From Lepas anatifera (taxonomy: Eukaryota; Arthropoda; Thecostraca; Lepadidae), in the NCBI GenBank assembly GCA_034440635.1, contig JAOTON010001078.1, positions 137,001-201,000 on the forward strand: a DNA stretch of 64,000 bases, given 5' to 3'. A model generated the notes under the pieces. That model was not told where the DNA came from and did not search any database. It was given only the letters and a program-made list of their open reading frames with translations. The position numbers were made by a program, and so were the translations under genes. Shown piece by piece: positions 54,901-64,000 of this stretch. Every line of letters starts with the position of its first letter. Within the stretch, counting starts at the first letter, position 1.

Positions 54901-55377
54901 TTATAATTGATGAAGCAAATTTATTCTGATTACTTCTTTGTACATGACACTTTGTACTGCGGTTCAAGAGCAAGACCTTCAGATACAAGTAGCTCACGTT
55001 TGGCGAATTTAAAGTTGCGTGTTTTTTATATCACGTGCTCTGCTGACAGCCCGGTGTTAATTCCTCCCACACATTTACCTCGATACGTTTATAGTGGCGA
55101 TACCGAATTCGTGCTTGCACATATTCCACGAACGTTCAAATCCTGGTAGCGAATAATTACCACGCGGCTCTGCCATTCCCGCGTGTGATCTGGACCGCCC
55201 CTGACCTCTGCTGTGCCGCAGGACACGTTCCGGCTCCTGACACCGGGCGGCGGCGGGTTCGGCGCCGCCGACAGCGCCGGAGACGCCACCGCGACGTCCG
55301 CCACCGCCGCCGCGCCAAAAACGTTCTTGGCGCGCGGCAGTCTGCACGACTACCGGCGCGCCCAGGAGTCTGTATAG
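18817..55377 (+). CDS. OPLAH: 5-oxoprolinase (ATP-hydrolysing), 27 exons, complete gene
   Basis: Cytosolic enzyme of the gamma-glutamyl cycle: 5-oxo-L-proline + ATP + water to L-glutamate. Exons: 18817-18978, 25234-25425, 28548-28665, 29016-29130, 29258-29420, 30395-30480, 32125-32423, 32749-32912, 33247-33372, 39692-39804, 40160-40248, 40776-40864, 41876-42009, 43201-43339, 44041-44173, 44527-44672, 45020-45167, 47187-47299, 47782-47938, 48351-48468, 48786-49030, 49219-49330, 49684-49908, 51565-51710, 52950-53047, 53977-54074, 55222-55377. All introns are GT-AG and phases agree, except one extra base each in exons 16 and 20. Corrected length is 1293 residues (human 1288). Order: hydantoinase A N-terminal part (exons 1-6, IDRGGTFTD), hydantoinase A (exons 7-15, [14 protein letters not shown]), hydantoinase B (exons 16-27, [20 protein letters not shown]). 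Kozak context GCCATGA. Repeat arrays overlap many exon edges. Confidence 0.97.
19200..20186. repeat. 70-bp minisatellite, about 13-14 copies, OPLAH intron 1
   Basis: The word CACACATTGACGTAGGTG recurs every 70 bp from about 19272 to 20114 with few changes. Unlike other arrays in this gene it starts about 220 bp inside the intron and does not touch an exon. Confidence 0.95.
20187..22838. other. OPLAH intron 1, middle part, nothing recognised
   Basis: About 2.6 kb of non-repetitive-looking intron sequence. Small open frames carry no family features. Confidence 0.4.
22839..23843. mobile_element. 1005-bp TTAA-flanked miniature element (piggyBac-like)
   Basis: Both sides carry TTAA (22835-22838 and 23844-23847). 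The left end reads CACGCGCCCCGCTGG and the right end, on the minus strand, CATGCGCCCCGCTGG: 14 of 15 matching. The end is repeated just inside on the right (around 23802-23814). Subterminal palindromes built on GGCGAA-TTCGCC lie near 22852-22872 and 23778-23800. The interior has many AGGTCA words and no transposase frame. TTAA duplication is the mark of piggyBac-type transposition; the family name is inferred. Confidence 0.85.
23848..25233. other. OPLAH intron 1, end part, nothing recognised
   Basis: No exon or repeat with definable ends. The acceptor CCCCCGGCAG closes the intron at 25233. Confidence 0.4.
25234..25425 (+). CDS. OPLAH: OPLAH exon 2
   Basis: 64 codons, phase 0 on both sides. 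Contains [20 protein letters not shown] and [20 protein letters not shown]. Donor GTGAGG. Confidence 0.95.
25426..26679. other. OPLAH intron 2, first part, nothing recognised
   Basis: About 1.25 kb of AT-rich intron before the minisatellite. No coding or mobile-element signal. Confidence 0.4.
26680..28600. repeat. 77-bp minisatellite repeating the exon 3 splice acceptor, about 26 copies
   Basis: Each unit (74-78 bp) contains the intron end CTCCCACAG, the AG acceptor, and a copy of the first part of exon 3 ([17 protein letters not shown]). The last unit is the real exon 3 start. Units are nearly identical; differences are mostly 1-3 base deletions in the C-rich tract and a G/C change. Long open frames on the minus strand across it are products of the repetition. 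Confidence 0.95.
28548..28665 (+). CDS. OPLAH: OPLAH exon 3
   Basis: 118 bp, [20 protein letters not shown] to RRVTAAS plus one base. Its first ~50 bp are the repeat unit of the preceding array; after VDE the sequence leaves the unit. Donor GTGGGT. Confidence 0.92.
28835..29020. repeat. 30-34-bp array repeating the exon 4 acceptor
   Basis: About five to six imperfect copies of CTGACAGGTCAGGTTCTGTG. The last copy provides the acceptor GACAG and the first five exon bases GTCAG. Confidence 0.85.
29016..29130 (+). CDS. OPLAH: OPLAH exon 4
   Basis: 115 bp from phase 1 to phase 2; [20 protein letters not shown] and [12 protein letters not shown]. Donor GTGAGT. Confidence 0.94.
29258..29420 (+). 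CDS. OPLAH: OPLAH exon 5
   Basis: 163 bp, [35 protein letters not shown] and [14 protein letters not shown]. Contains an internal CAG|GTGAGC at 29312-29317 that matches a consensus donor. Confidence 0.95.
29421..30261. other. OPLAH intron 5, nothing recognised in most of it
   Basis: AT-rich intron; only the tRNA-like stretch near its end stands out. Confidence 0.4.
30264..30335 (-). repeat. tRNA-like stretch, possible SINE head
   Basis: On the minus strand it shows a box A-like TAGCTCACGGG and, about 45 bp on, a box B-like GGTTCAAATTC, followed by TCCGCACCA. A complete cloverleaf could not be drawn by eye, so a tRNA-derived SINE or a decayed tRNA is more likely than an active gene. Confidence 0.3.
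30395..30480 (+). CDS. OPLAH: OPLAH exon 6
   Basis: 86 bp, [20 protein letters not shown] and DGGLTTMQ. Acceptor CTGCTTTCAG, donor GTAAGC; ends in phase 2. Confidence 0.93.
30481..31984. other. OPLAH intron 6, mostly unremarkable
   Basis: Apart from the dispersed repeat at 31480-31693, no structure was recognised. Confidence 0.4.
31480..31693. repeat. dispersed repeat, copy 1 (GGGGGACGTCC element)
   Basis: Starts near GGGGGACGTCCTCCC and ends GGTGACGCCCCTG, a hAT-like CAGGGGCGTCACC end on the minus strand. A second copy lies at 55669-55915. The left end seems truncated in both. Confidence 0.6.
31985..32126. repeat. 38-bp tandem repeat, 4 copies, ending at the exon 7 acceptor
   Basis: Unit GTGCGTTAACCGGCGTGGCG plus CGCCGGCAGTTGTAACTG. 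The last copy gives the exon 7 acceptor GCCGGCAG|TT, so all four copies carry the same candidate AG. Confidence 0.92.
32125..32423 (+). CDS. OPLAH: OPLAH exon 7
   Basis: 299 bp, the largest exon. [48 protein letters not shown] [12 protein letters not shown], and [11 protein letters not shown]. Phase 2 in, phase 1 out. Confidence 0.96.
32749..32912 (+). CDS. OPLAH: OPLAH exon 8
   Basis: 164 bp, [38 protein letters not shown]. Introns on both sides (325 and 334 bp) hold nothing recognised. Confidence 0.95.
33247..33372 (+). CDS. OPLAH: OPLAH exon 9
   Basis: 42 codons, phase 0 both sides: [39 protein letters not shown]. Donor GTGCGG. Confidence 0.95.
33373..33879. other. OPLAH intron 9, first part, nothing recognised
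   Basis: AT-rich intron before the AT minisatellite and the retrotransposon. Confidence 0.4.
33880..33957. repeat. AT-rich 14-bp tandem repeat (GAATTTGGAATTTA)
   Basis: About five units. It lies beyond the 3' side of the retrotransposon and could be its simple-repeat tail, which is common in I-group elements, but the link is not proven. Confidence 0.7.
34388..38132 (-). pseudogene. retrotransposon ORF2: endonuclease, reverse transcriptase, RNase H
   Basis: Two frames, 38132-36573 and 36547-34388, joined by one extra base in a run of five C near 36640; otherwise open for about 1250 codons. The first frame holds the APE-type endonuclease ([43 protein letters not shown]) and the start of the reverse transcriptase ([15 protein letters not shown]). 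The second has [10 protein letters not shown] (residues 51-60), [11 protein letters not shown] (109-119), catalytic FADD (143-146), an RNase H domain ([37 protein letters not shown]) and a C-terminal zinc-binding CGTC...YHILIDC. Nearly intact and therefore a young insertion, or intact if the extra base is an assembly error. Confidence 0.9.
38141..39675 (-). pseudogene. retrotransposon ORF1 (gag-like, CCHC zinc knuckles), frameshifted
   Basis: Read over several frames on the minus strand: a gag-like domain with [19 protein letters not shown] and [23 protein letters not shown] knuckles around 39340-39200 ([44 protein letters not shown]), then a Pro/Ser-rich basic tail that ends at 38141 ([19 protein letters not shown]). 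At least three frame changes (near 39370, 39100 and 38745). It is probably 5'-truncated, since no start codon in context precedes the gag domain. Eight bases separate its stop from the ORF2 start. Confidence 0.8.
39692..39804 (+). CDS. OPLAH: OPLAH exon 10
   Basis: 113 bp: [37 protein letters not shown], phase 0 in and 2 out. Its acceptor AACGTCGGCAG is only a few bases away from retrotransposon sequence. Confidence 0.94.
40160..40248 (+). CDS. OPLAH: OPLAH exon 11
   Basis: 89 bp: [29 protein letters not shown]. The flanking introns (355 and 527 bp) hold nothing recognised. Confidence 0.94.
40776..40864 (+). CDS. OPLAH: OPLAH exon 12
   Basis: 89 bp: [29 protein letters not shown]. Acceptor CACATTTCAG; donor GTCGGT is non-optimal. 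Confidence 0.9.
41380..41890. repeat. exact 78-bp array repeating the exon 13 acceptor, 7 acceptors
   Basis: The acceptor CCCCAG|CTCGAC recurs with exon-side starts at 41408, 41486, 41564, 41642, 41720, 41798 and 41876, a constant 78-bp step, so all are in the same frame. Each unit carries the exon start (L-D-T/S-E-V) and a pyrimidine-rich TGTCCTGTTTCCTGGTGTTC tract. Confidence 0.96.
41876..42009 (+). CDS. OPLAH: OPLAH exon 13
   Basis: 134 bp: [20 protein letters not shown] and [10 protein letters not shown]. The first 15 bp belong to the preceding array. Donor GTGAGT. Confidence 0.93.
42010..43200. other. OPLAH intron 13, nothing recognised
   Basis: 1191 bp without coding signal or repeats that I can define. 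Confidence 0.5.
43201..43339 (+). CDS. OPLAH: OPLAH exon 14
   Basis: 139 bp: [32 protein letters not shown], ending TPPTPKT. Donor GTAGGC. The next intron (701 bp) holds nothing recognised. Confidence 0.94.
44041..44173 (+). CDS. OPLAH: OPLAH exon 15
   Basis: 133 bp: [20 protein letters not shown] and [12 protein letters not shown] plus one base. Acceptor GCACCCCCAG, donor GTGAGC. Confidence 0.94.
44240..44535. repeat. degenerate array of GTGACAGACTGTG units ending at the exon 16 acceptor
   Basis: About eight imperfect copies of TGTGACAGACTGTGCCTCTG with spacing of roughly 25-40 bp. The last supplies the acceptor GTAACAG and the exon bases ACTGTG. Confidence 0.85.
44527..44672 (+). CDS. OPLAH: OPLAH exon 16 (one extra base)
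   Basis: 146 bp: [18 protein letters not shown], then a frame change near 44580 in CTCCGGCC, then [20 protein letters not shown] and AEQMG. The exon is one base too long for the phases of its neighbours, confirming a single extra base. Confidence 0.88.
45020..45167 (+). CDS. OPLAH: OPLAH exon 17
   Basis: 148 bp: [49 protein letters not shown]. Very highly conserved in the family. Confidence 0.97.
45494..47200. repeat. 38-bp minisatellite, about 44 copies, running into exon 18
   Basis: Unit GATGACGGCTGTCTGTGCGT plus CAGATGCGGGTTCGGGTT. The last unit provides the exon 18 acceptor GTGCGTCAG and the exon bases ATGCGGGCGCGGG. Variants (GCGCGG for TTCGGG, GTGTGT for GGCTGT, GCGCCAG for GCGTCAG) recur in a pattern that suggests higher-order duplication of about 8-10 units. 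Confidence 0.95.
47187..47299 (+). CDS. OPLAH: OPLAH exon 18
   Basis: 113 bp: [37 protein letters not shown]. Residues MRARG come from repeat-unit sequence. Donor GTCAGT. Confidence 0.93.
47266..47340. repeat. duplication of the exon 18 end across its donor
   Basis: CACCGTCATCACACCAGTCT at the exon end reappears as CACCGTCATCACACCCGTCT at about 47318-47337, inside intron 18. Confidence 0.8.
47782..47938 (+). CDS. OPLAH: OPLAH exon 19
   Basis: 157 bp: [20 protein letters not shown] and [13 protein letters not shown]. Acceptor GTGATTTTCAG, donor GTGGGT. Carries the most conserved part of hydantoinase B. Confidence 0.97.
48195..48360. repeat. three imperfect repeats ending at the exon 20 acceptor
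   Basis: Units with CCGTGTGTC-GGGCCAGT-TAACCTCTC and CGTCAGAAGGCGGTGGTGATGC. The last copy gives TTGTATCAG|GAGGCGGCGGTGACGG, so an exon-start look-alike lies about 65 bp upstream. Confidence 0.75.
48351..48468 (+). CDS. OPLAH: OPLAH exon 20 (one extra base)
   Basis: [38 protein letters not shown] and Lys. The run of five A before the donor GTAGCC is one base too long to join exon 21 in frame. Confidence 0.92.
48677..48830. repeat. duplicated exon 21 acceptor region
   Basis: CAGTGCTCCGTCTCCCGGCA and GTATTGGCCTGGTCTCGAGC at about 48691-48732 repeat the true CAGTGCTCCGTCTGCCGGCAG with GGTATCGGCCTGGTCTCGGAGC about 77 bp further on. Confidence 0.85.
48786..49030 (+). CDS. OPLAH: OPLAH exon 21
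   Basis: 245 bp: [61 protein letters not shown]. Donor GTCAGA. Confidence 0.94.
49219..49330 (+). CDS. OPLAH: OPLAH exon 22
   Basis: 112 bp: [37 protein letters not shown]. Donor GTGAGC. The next intron (353 bp) holds nothing recognised. Confidence 0.96.
49684..49908 (+). CDS. OPLAH: OPLAH exon 23
   Basis: 75 codons, phase 0 both sides: [58 protein letters not shown]. Donor GTGAGA. Confidence 0.97.
49909..51564. other. OPLAH intron 23
   Basis: Apart from the hAT-like candidate at 50573-50742, nothing was recognised. Confidence 0.45.
50573..50742. mobile_element. 170-bp hAT-like miniature element, candidate
   Basis: Starts CAGTGGCAGA; the other end on the minus strand is CAGTGGCGGA, 9 of 10 matching. 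Flanking octamers AAACTTGG and ACCCATGG agree at only 5 of 8 positions, so the insertion is old or the ends are wrong. Confidence 0.5.
51565..51710 (+). CDS. OPLAH: OPLAH exon 24
   Basis: 146 bp: [40 protein letters not shown], then SGGGGRH. Acceptor GCGCCGACAG. The donor GTCAGC is the first unit of a long array. Confidence 0.95.
51711..52550. repeat. 30-37-bp minisatellite starting at the exon 24 donor, more than 20 copies
   Basis: Consensus GGTCAGGTCAGTGGTGGCAC plus CGGGGGAGAGGG. The array begins at the donor itself (CACAG|GTCAGCGGGGGCACC), so copies of the 5' splice site GGTCAG fill the first 840 bp of intron 24. Confidence 0.95.
52950..53047 (+). CDS. OPLAH: OPLAH exon 25
   Basis: 98 bp: [32 protein letters not shown]. 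Acceptor GGTCCTCAG, donor GTAAGG. The following intron (929 bp) holds nothing recognised. Confidence 0.96.
53977..54074 (+). CDS. OPLAH: OPLAH exon 26
   Basis: 98 bp: [32 protein letters not shown]. Acceptor CCCCTGACAG, donor GTAACC. The following 1147-bp intron holds only a small duplication of GCGAAGATACAAGGTC near 54520-54595. Confidence 0.96.
55222..55377 (+). CDS. OPLAH: OPLAH exon 27 (last)
   Basis: 51 codons and [17 protein letters not shown], an Ala/Thr-rich insert, and the family C-terminus [11 protein letters not shown]. Confidence 0.97.
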   Translation, partial: DTFRLLTPGGGGFGAADSAGDATATSATAAAPKTFLARGSLHDYRRAQESV

Positions 55378-55668
55378 CGCGCAACTGCAGAGGCGAGGTC
55401 CACTTACGCGAATTTCGTACCGAGGTGCTCAATGTAATTCATTAGCCTTTTATCAGGAGTCGTCTGTGTGGGTTGTGCGATGATGGTGCTGCCCTAGATT
55501 GGGGGCGACGACGTATGGAAGCTGTCGTTTAAGGTATGCGTAATAGATGGCGGTGGTGGGCGCCGTTAGCGTGGGCCGGGGCCTTGGGACTGCCACAAGC
55601 TGTGAATAGCATTTATTTATATATATGGGACGCATTTATGGGGTAGTCATGAGCGTCGAAGTAGGGGG

Positions 55669-55915
55669 GACGTGTCTCAACTTGAGAATTAGGGGGACGT
55701 CCCTCCCCGCACAAAATAATTATGGCACTTGATTATTTTATTTGCATTTTCTTACCACTATCTGCATGGATGCAATGAATTATCAAATCCATTGCTTTGA
55801 AGCCTACCGGCAGCTTTTCCAAAGATACCCAATACGCCCGCATTTTGACCCCCCAGTCATTGCTAGTCCGGATCGCCCCCCTCCCCACATTAAAAAATCC
55901 GTGGCGACGTTGCCT
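55669..55915. repeat. dispersed repeat, copy 2 (GGGGGACGTCC element)
   Basis: Shares with 31480-31693 the start GGGGGACGTCC, the AAAATAATTATGGCACTTG-like block and the end TCCGTGGCGACG...CCTG. It lies about 290 bp past the OPLAH stop codon. Confidence 0.6.
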
Positions 55916-56872
55916 GGGTGTCTTAACGGAAAACGTTAGCTGTTACTTTGCAGTTCATTTGTGCATCAAATGGTCTGAAGTGGGTCTTGGTCCATTATTC
56001 AATCTTAGCCGCCTTTTTTCTTGCCAGCTCTCAATGCTTATACATGCAGTGATTTAGTTGACTCTTGTTTTTGTTTTTCAACTGTAAGCAGCAGATGTTT
56101 CCATCGCATTTCTTACATTACGACGGTGCTGAAGTCTTCTGCTGACCTGCACCGTTCTGCTGTCCGTTTCGCCGTTTTAACAGGGTGTAGGCTGTGCATA
56201 AAACACGTGTGCCTTGGAGCAGGCCTTGTCTATCGCACGTGTTTGACAGCGTGTTCTCCCCCTATGCAAGTTTCAGCATGTTGGAGGTTCGTCGCTGGTG
56301 TGTGGAAATGGTACACGCGCTGTAGTCACATCGCCGCAGTGGCTGCAATATTGGTGCAATACGTAACTCATGGGGAATACAATACACTCATCCTTTTGAA
56401 TGATGTTCGGCTGCTCCTCAAAATGGGCGTGTCTATGTTGGCACACGTGTGACTGGCGGGCGCGGTATGGCCACATCTCCCGCACAGGCGTGTCAGAGGA
56501 CCACTTCCAGCGGTGACTGGACACGGGTACCGGAGGTGCCGGCCTGTTGTCACGAGAGGAGAGGTTGGTTTGGCAGAGCCGTGGTCGGGTCGGGGTCGAA
56601 GGTCCCGTGTTCATATAGGTGTACCCAGATGTTTTCAACTACAAAGCCGATCACAAACCTGCGTGAGAGTGAAGAGCAATTTACATGGAGTCTAGGCGCG
56701 TGTCGCCCTAGAACATGCGAGTGTTGTGTAAGCATTCCAGCATGCAAGAGTCTTGACAGCACACATCAGGGCAGTGTGCGTCCGAGGCAGGTTTTCACTG
56801 CTGGAGCTTCCGGGAGAACATGCATCGTCTCAGCTACCCCGAGCTAACTCCAGAGGCGAGAAATAGCGCGGC
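55916..56872. other. intergenic, nothing recognised
   Basis: No supported gene. Several short open frames have no family features. Confidence 0.4.
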
Positions 56873-57243
56873 TAACGATGATTTACAAGATCGTTCATGA
56901 GGCGGCAGCTATAAAGACATAAAAAGTAGATTGACGCCGGCCGCAGACGGCCCACTGGAGGACGTCGTTAACAGCCTCTGGCGCCTCCATCGAGCGCAGA
57001 GTACCATCTGAGCTTATTCCTATTCATTCCAAAGACGGTCCAAGATTGGAACGCCCTGCTGGAGAAATGATCGGGGCAATTGCCTGTCAATTCGTTCTTT
57101 GACCATTTTTAACAAAGCTAGTCATTCCTTCTCGTTTGCTAGTGTGTCTTCTGTAAGCTATTTTATGCTGTGATATGGGGAACTAAGCACGCCGGAATTC
57201 ACGTAATAACTAACTCATTCTGGTCAATAAAGTTTAGACAAGA
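56873..57243 (+). mobile_element. 3' end of a CR1/Jockey-like retrotransposon, decayed
   Basis: Plus-strand remnant of the reverse transcriptase C-terminus: MIYKIVHEAAA near the start, PKTVQDWNALLEK near 57030-57070, then after a frame change QLPVNSFFDHF and a stop. It ends with GTCAATAAAGTTTAGACAAG, probably the polyadenylation signal of the element. Confidence 0.65.
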
Positions 57244-57683
57244 CCCACTTTACATTTGGAGGTCATAGACAATTGAAGCCGCATGGACGTGGCTGCTGCC
57301 CCTCCCCCGAAAATTGGCACAGTCCTGCTCTTTCACGAAGTGCTCTACGCTTTGGCCGCTCCCTTCCACCATTCTCCATGGACCTATCCAACACTTATCA
57401 CTTCTCTTAAATGGCGACGTGATGAAGATTTCTATCACGTATTCCCCGCACGAGTTTCGTGCTGCTAGCTCGCATACTCCGAAATCGTTATTAGGGGGAA
57501 TGGGGTTGGGTGGGTGGGTGCCCCCTTCATGCTCGAGCCGGCGTGAGACGCCCCACGGTGCAGGCGTGAACAGAGCAATTGCTGCGGTGTGAAGCAGCGG
57601 CACGAAAGCCAACCTCGTGCGGCGACTTTCTCACAGAACGAATCTGGTGGTCCGCTGGATCGCTGGGGCGAAACTCCAACAAC

Positions 57684-57770
57684 ATGGGAAGATCATGCCA
57701 TATTTTCGGTTGCTTCTCAGCTAAGCCATCCAACGAACTGAATGAAGCCTGTCAAAGCTTTGAAGGGTAA
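57684..57770 (+). pseudogene. short frame resembling a THAP-domain start
   Basis: MGRSCHIFGCFSAKPSN has the C-x4-C spacing of THAP zinc domains found in P-type transposases and host proteins. The frame stops after 28 codons and no continuation was found, so this is a weak call. Confidence 0.2.
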
Positions 57771-57959
57771 AAGTTGATCAGTAAGTACATGCGTGCTACC
57801 GTTATCATTTCCTCGAGCGAAAGAGCAGGGTGTTGCATGGTGACGGGCGTAGAAATGAGTTCACAATTCTGACAGTCCTCACCCAAAGTCAAACGAACGA
57901 CGTGTTCGAAAAACAAGTCCCGTGTAATATATGATAAATCGCGTGGCAAAGCGGCAACA

Positions 57960-58310
57960 CTACACAGGACGTGTGGCGTGTGCAGGAGCGGCAGCGCCTG
58001 CGCCGTCTCCTGCGGCACCGCCCACCAGGCGGCGCTCGGACTCGGTCTCAGACGGAATGTCGAGTGAACAACAGACGGGGCGCCGCAACGGGCGCCGGCG
58101 CTGGCGCCCCGCCGGCGGTCGAGGTGCCGCGGGCGCCTGCGCCGGCCCGCTGGGAGCGCCCCACAGCCGAGGCGCCCACACCAGTGTGGCGCCCGGCTGC
58201 CAGCGCAAGCAGCCTGGAAACTCACCCTCTGCAATGCGGCATGGTTTCTCAACGGGAAACAGCGCCAGGCTCTCGAGAAACCGTGTAGGGGGGCGGGCAC
58301 AACGTTAAAA
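57960..58310 (-). other. GC-rich island with a possible first exon on the minus strand
   Basis: A GC-rich block between AT-rich flanks. On the minus strand an ATG at 58242-58240 is followed by five codons and a consensus-like donor, CAGAGG|GTGAGT (exon end 58226). A minus-strand frame further on reads DIPSETESERRLVGGAAGDG, which looks coding in composition. No family was recognised and the joining exons are unknown. Confidence 0.25.
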
Positions 58311-58414
58311 TGCAAAATATCCTCCATAACCACCTAGTAGTAACCTAGTCTCTTCGCTCTCAGCCTACCCACCAGATCAGCTCCAGCGAGCGTACAAGAT
58401 TCTCTCAACTCACA

Positions 58415-58460
58415 CGCAACAACCAATCACACGCGCTTCCGGTAGCCATAGCAACCACAG
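58415..58460. promoter_or_regulatory. promoter-like cluster: CCAAT, ETS core and RFX X-box
   Basis: ACCAATCAC lies at about 58420, CTTCCGG at about 58436, and GTAGCCATAGCAAC at 58442-58455, a full match to the X-box GTNRCC-N2-RGYAAC bound by RFX factors, typical of ciliary gene promoters. It lies about 200 bp upstream of the minus-strand ATG at 58242. Confidence 0.45.
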
Positions 58461-59484
58461 TTCCACTCGTCACGGCTGATAAATGAAGCAGACTAAAGCT
58501 TCCACCTATGAAAAGTGAGTGAGCTTGTTAAAACAGCCCGGACAACGCGGTTCACACCGCGAGGCATCAACTGTAACGGTGCGGTAGCGACTAACGGCGG
58601 CTCAAAATCACACTGGATTTGTAGACGGATACGGATTTCCGGGCAAGAATCACATGCCTGGCCTATATAGCTTCTTTAAAGCTATGCCTAATTTTTCCTA
58701 AGAAATGACACTTTCCAAAATCCGATTCTGTCACACGCTTTCAAAGATTGAAAAAGTTAGATTTTCTATTTTGAGGGATTAAATATCACATGATTTTCGC
58801 GTATTTTACCAAATTTACCCGCAGTCTGGAGTCAATCGTCCGCCTGTAGGTCACCTACTTCACCGCTACCCCATACTTCGCCCATAGAAATTCCACAACG
58901 GAGACTTTGCCTTACACTTGTAAGCAGAAGGACATACGTAGACACATAGTGAATAGTAGAGAGACAACGCCTCAAAAGTGAGGGTTGCTTCACGTGGCGG
59001 AGTCCGAGTGGTGCAAACAGCGCCGCTGGCTGCTCCACAGCCGCTCTCAATCCAGCGTGGTATCTCCGAACTTCCACCAGATGGCCACAATCTCAGGGCG
59101 CACGCCACCCGACCGCCCCCTCCAACCTCACACCCCATAATGTTCCTGTCACAGCGCCTGCTGGGATTTAGCGCACTTCATCATCCATCCCTCCGACTCT
59201 TCACTCCTCCACCACCAAGAATGCTCACTGCGCATCACGCCAGACAACGCTTTCGCGGTTTGTGGCAGTTTGCTTCGCGGTAAGTGGCGGGCTCGCAGCA
59301 CTGTTCCAGGTAAAACGCTGAGTTCTGGAGACAGTAAAATCACTATCACGCCCACGCAGGCCCTATTCGATAACGCCCAGCTCCTGCTGATTGTGACTCG
59401 GTTCGCTCCAGCCTCCGCCTTTACCCTCTCTCTGTCGTTATCGGGAGCGGAGCGGTGCGGCTCCAGGCTGACCACCTCCTCCAC
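58461..59484. other. intergenic / 3' region of the minus-strand calcium-sensor gene
   Basis: No exon supported. No clear AATAAA for the minus-strand gene was found within it. Confidence 0.35.
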
Positions 59485-59670
59485 TTACGCTGCCGTCGGG
59501 TTCAGCATCTTGGAGAGCTCCTCGTCCTGCAGACAGCCCTTGAGGAACTCCTCCTGTGTCAGCTGTTTGTCGCCGTTCTCGTCCATCCGCGCGAAAATGG
59601 TTTTGGCGCGCTCCTCGGCCGAGTCCTGTGGCTTGGACGGCGAAGAGGTACCCAGCATGTCATAAATAGC
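59485..59670 (-). CDS. neuronal calcium sensor family protein (recoverin/NCS type), last coding exon
   Basis: Sixty-one codons and TAA on the minus strand after an acceptor TTTTTTCCCAG. It starts AIYDMLG, the helix between the third and fourth EF-hands in NCS proteins, then AEERAKTIFARMD and the fourth EF-hand loop DENGDKQLTQEE (Ca2+ ligands at loop positions 1, 3, 5, 9 and 12), closing with FLKGCLQDEELSKML. These are membrane-associated Ca2+ sensors that regulate signalling, mainly in neurons. The tail differs from frequenin and neurocalcin, and is closer in feel to the KChIP/NCS-2-like group, so I give no symbol. Upstream exons would lie to the right on the minus strand; none could be identified up to the window end. 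Confidence 0.85.
   Translation of the reverse strand, partial: AIYDMLGTSSPSKPQDSAEERAKTIFARMDENGDKQLTQEEFLKGCLQDEELSKMLNPTAA

Positions 59671-64000
<4,330 letters not shown>

Noticed and set aside
57752..58333. 193-codon minus-strand frame
   Set aside because: Composition changes along it and no domain is seen; only the short first-exon candidate and promoter cluster were kept.

Overview
The window is a piece of an animal nuclear genome, most likely from an arthropod and probably a crustacean; a barnacle is a guess from genome style, not something the sequence proves. Genes are split by GT-AG introns, exons are GC-rich, and the gaps hold non-LTR retrotransposons, hAT-type and TTAA-flanked miniature elements, minisatellites and long CT microsatellites. 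No bacterial operons, CRISPR arrays or rRNA genes were seen.

Layout. 1-6046: decayed non-LTR retrotransposon pieces on the minus strand (reverse transcriptase about 1857-3390, an ORF1 about 483-1885) followed by short GC-rich repeats. 6047-7954: NEK8, a NIMA-related kinase fused to RCC1 repeats, in one uninterrupted reading frame. 9540-12365: HLCS, biotin-protein ligase, in two exons. 12366-18816: repeats, including two small hAT-like elements with target duplications and a CT/TCTCTG microsatellite. 18817-55377: the complete OPLAH gene (5-oxoprolinase), 27 exons that can be placed codon by codon, about 1293 residues. Its intron 9 holds a nearly full-length retrotransposon with endonuclease, reverse transcriptase and RNase H on the minus strand (about 34388-39675). 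55378-59484: retroelement remnants and a GC-rich island with a perfect RFX X-box. 59485-59670, minus: last coding exon of a neuronal-calcium-sensor EF-hand protein, whose intron upstream contains an apparently perfect 880-bp CT repeat.

The most unusual thing is in OPLAH. In at least 8 of its 26 introns a tandem array or duplication runs up to and across the 3' splice site, so that each unit repeats the acceptor AG plus the first bases of the exon; in two more introns a repeat is seeded at the 5' splice site. In intron 12 the unit is exactly 78 bp and the two nearest upstream acceptors would add 26 or 52 in-frame residues. This looks like a recurrent process acting on exon edges.

HLCS and OPLAH each need two single-base corrections to read through, and the retrotransposon ORF2 needs one; all five are extra bases, which fits uncorrected insertion errors of long-read assembly better than gene decay. 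The genes share no obvious pathway: NEK8 acts at cilia, HLCS activates biotin carboxylases, OPLAH closes the gamma-glutamyl cycle.
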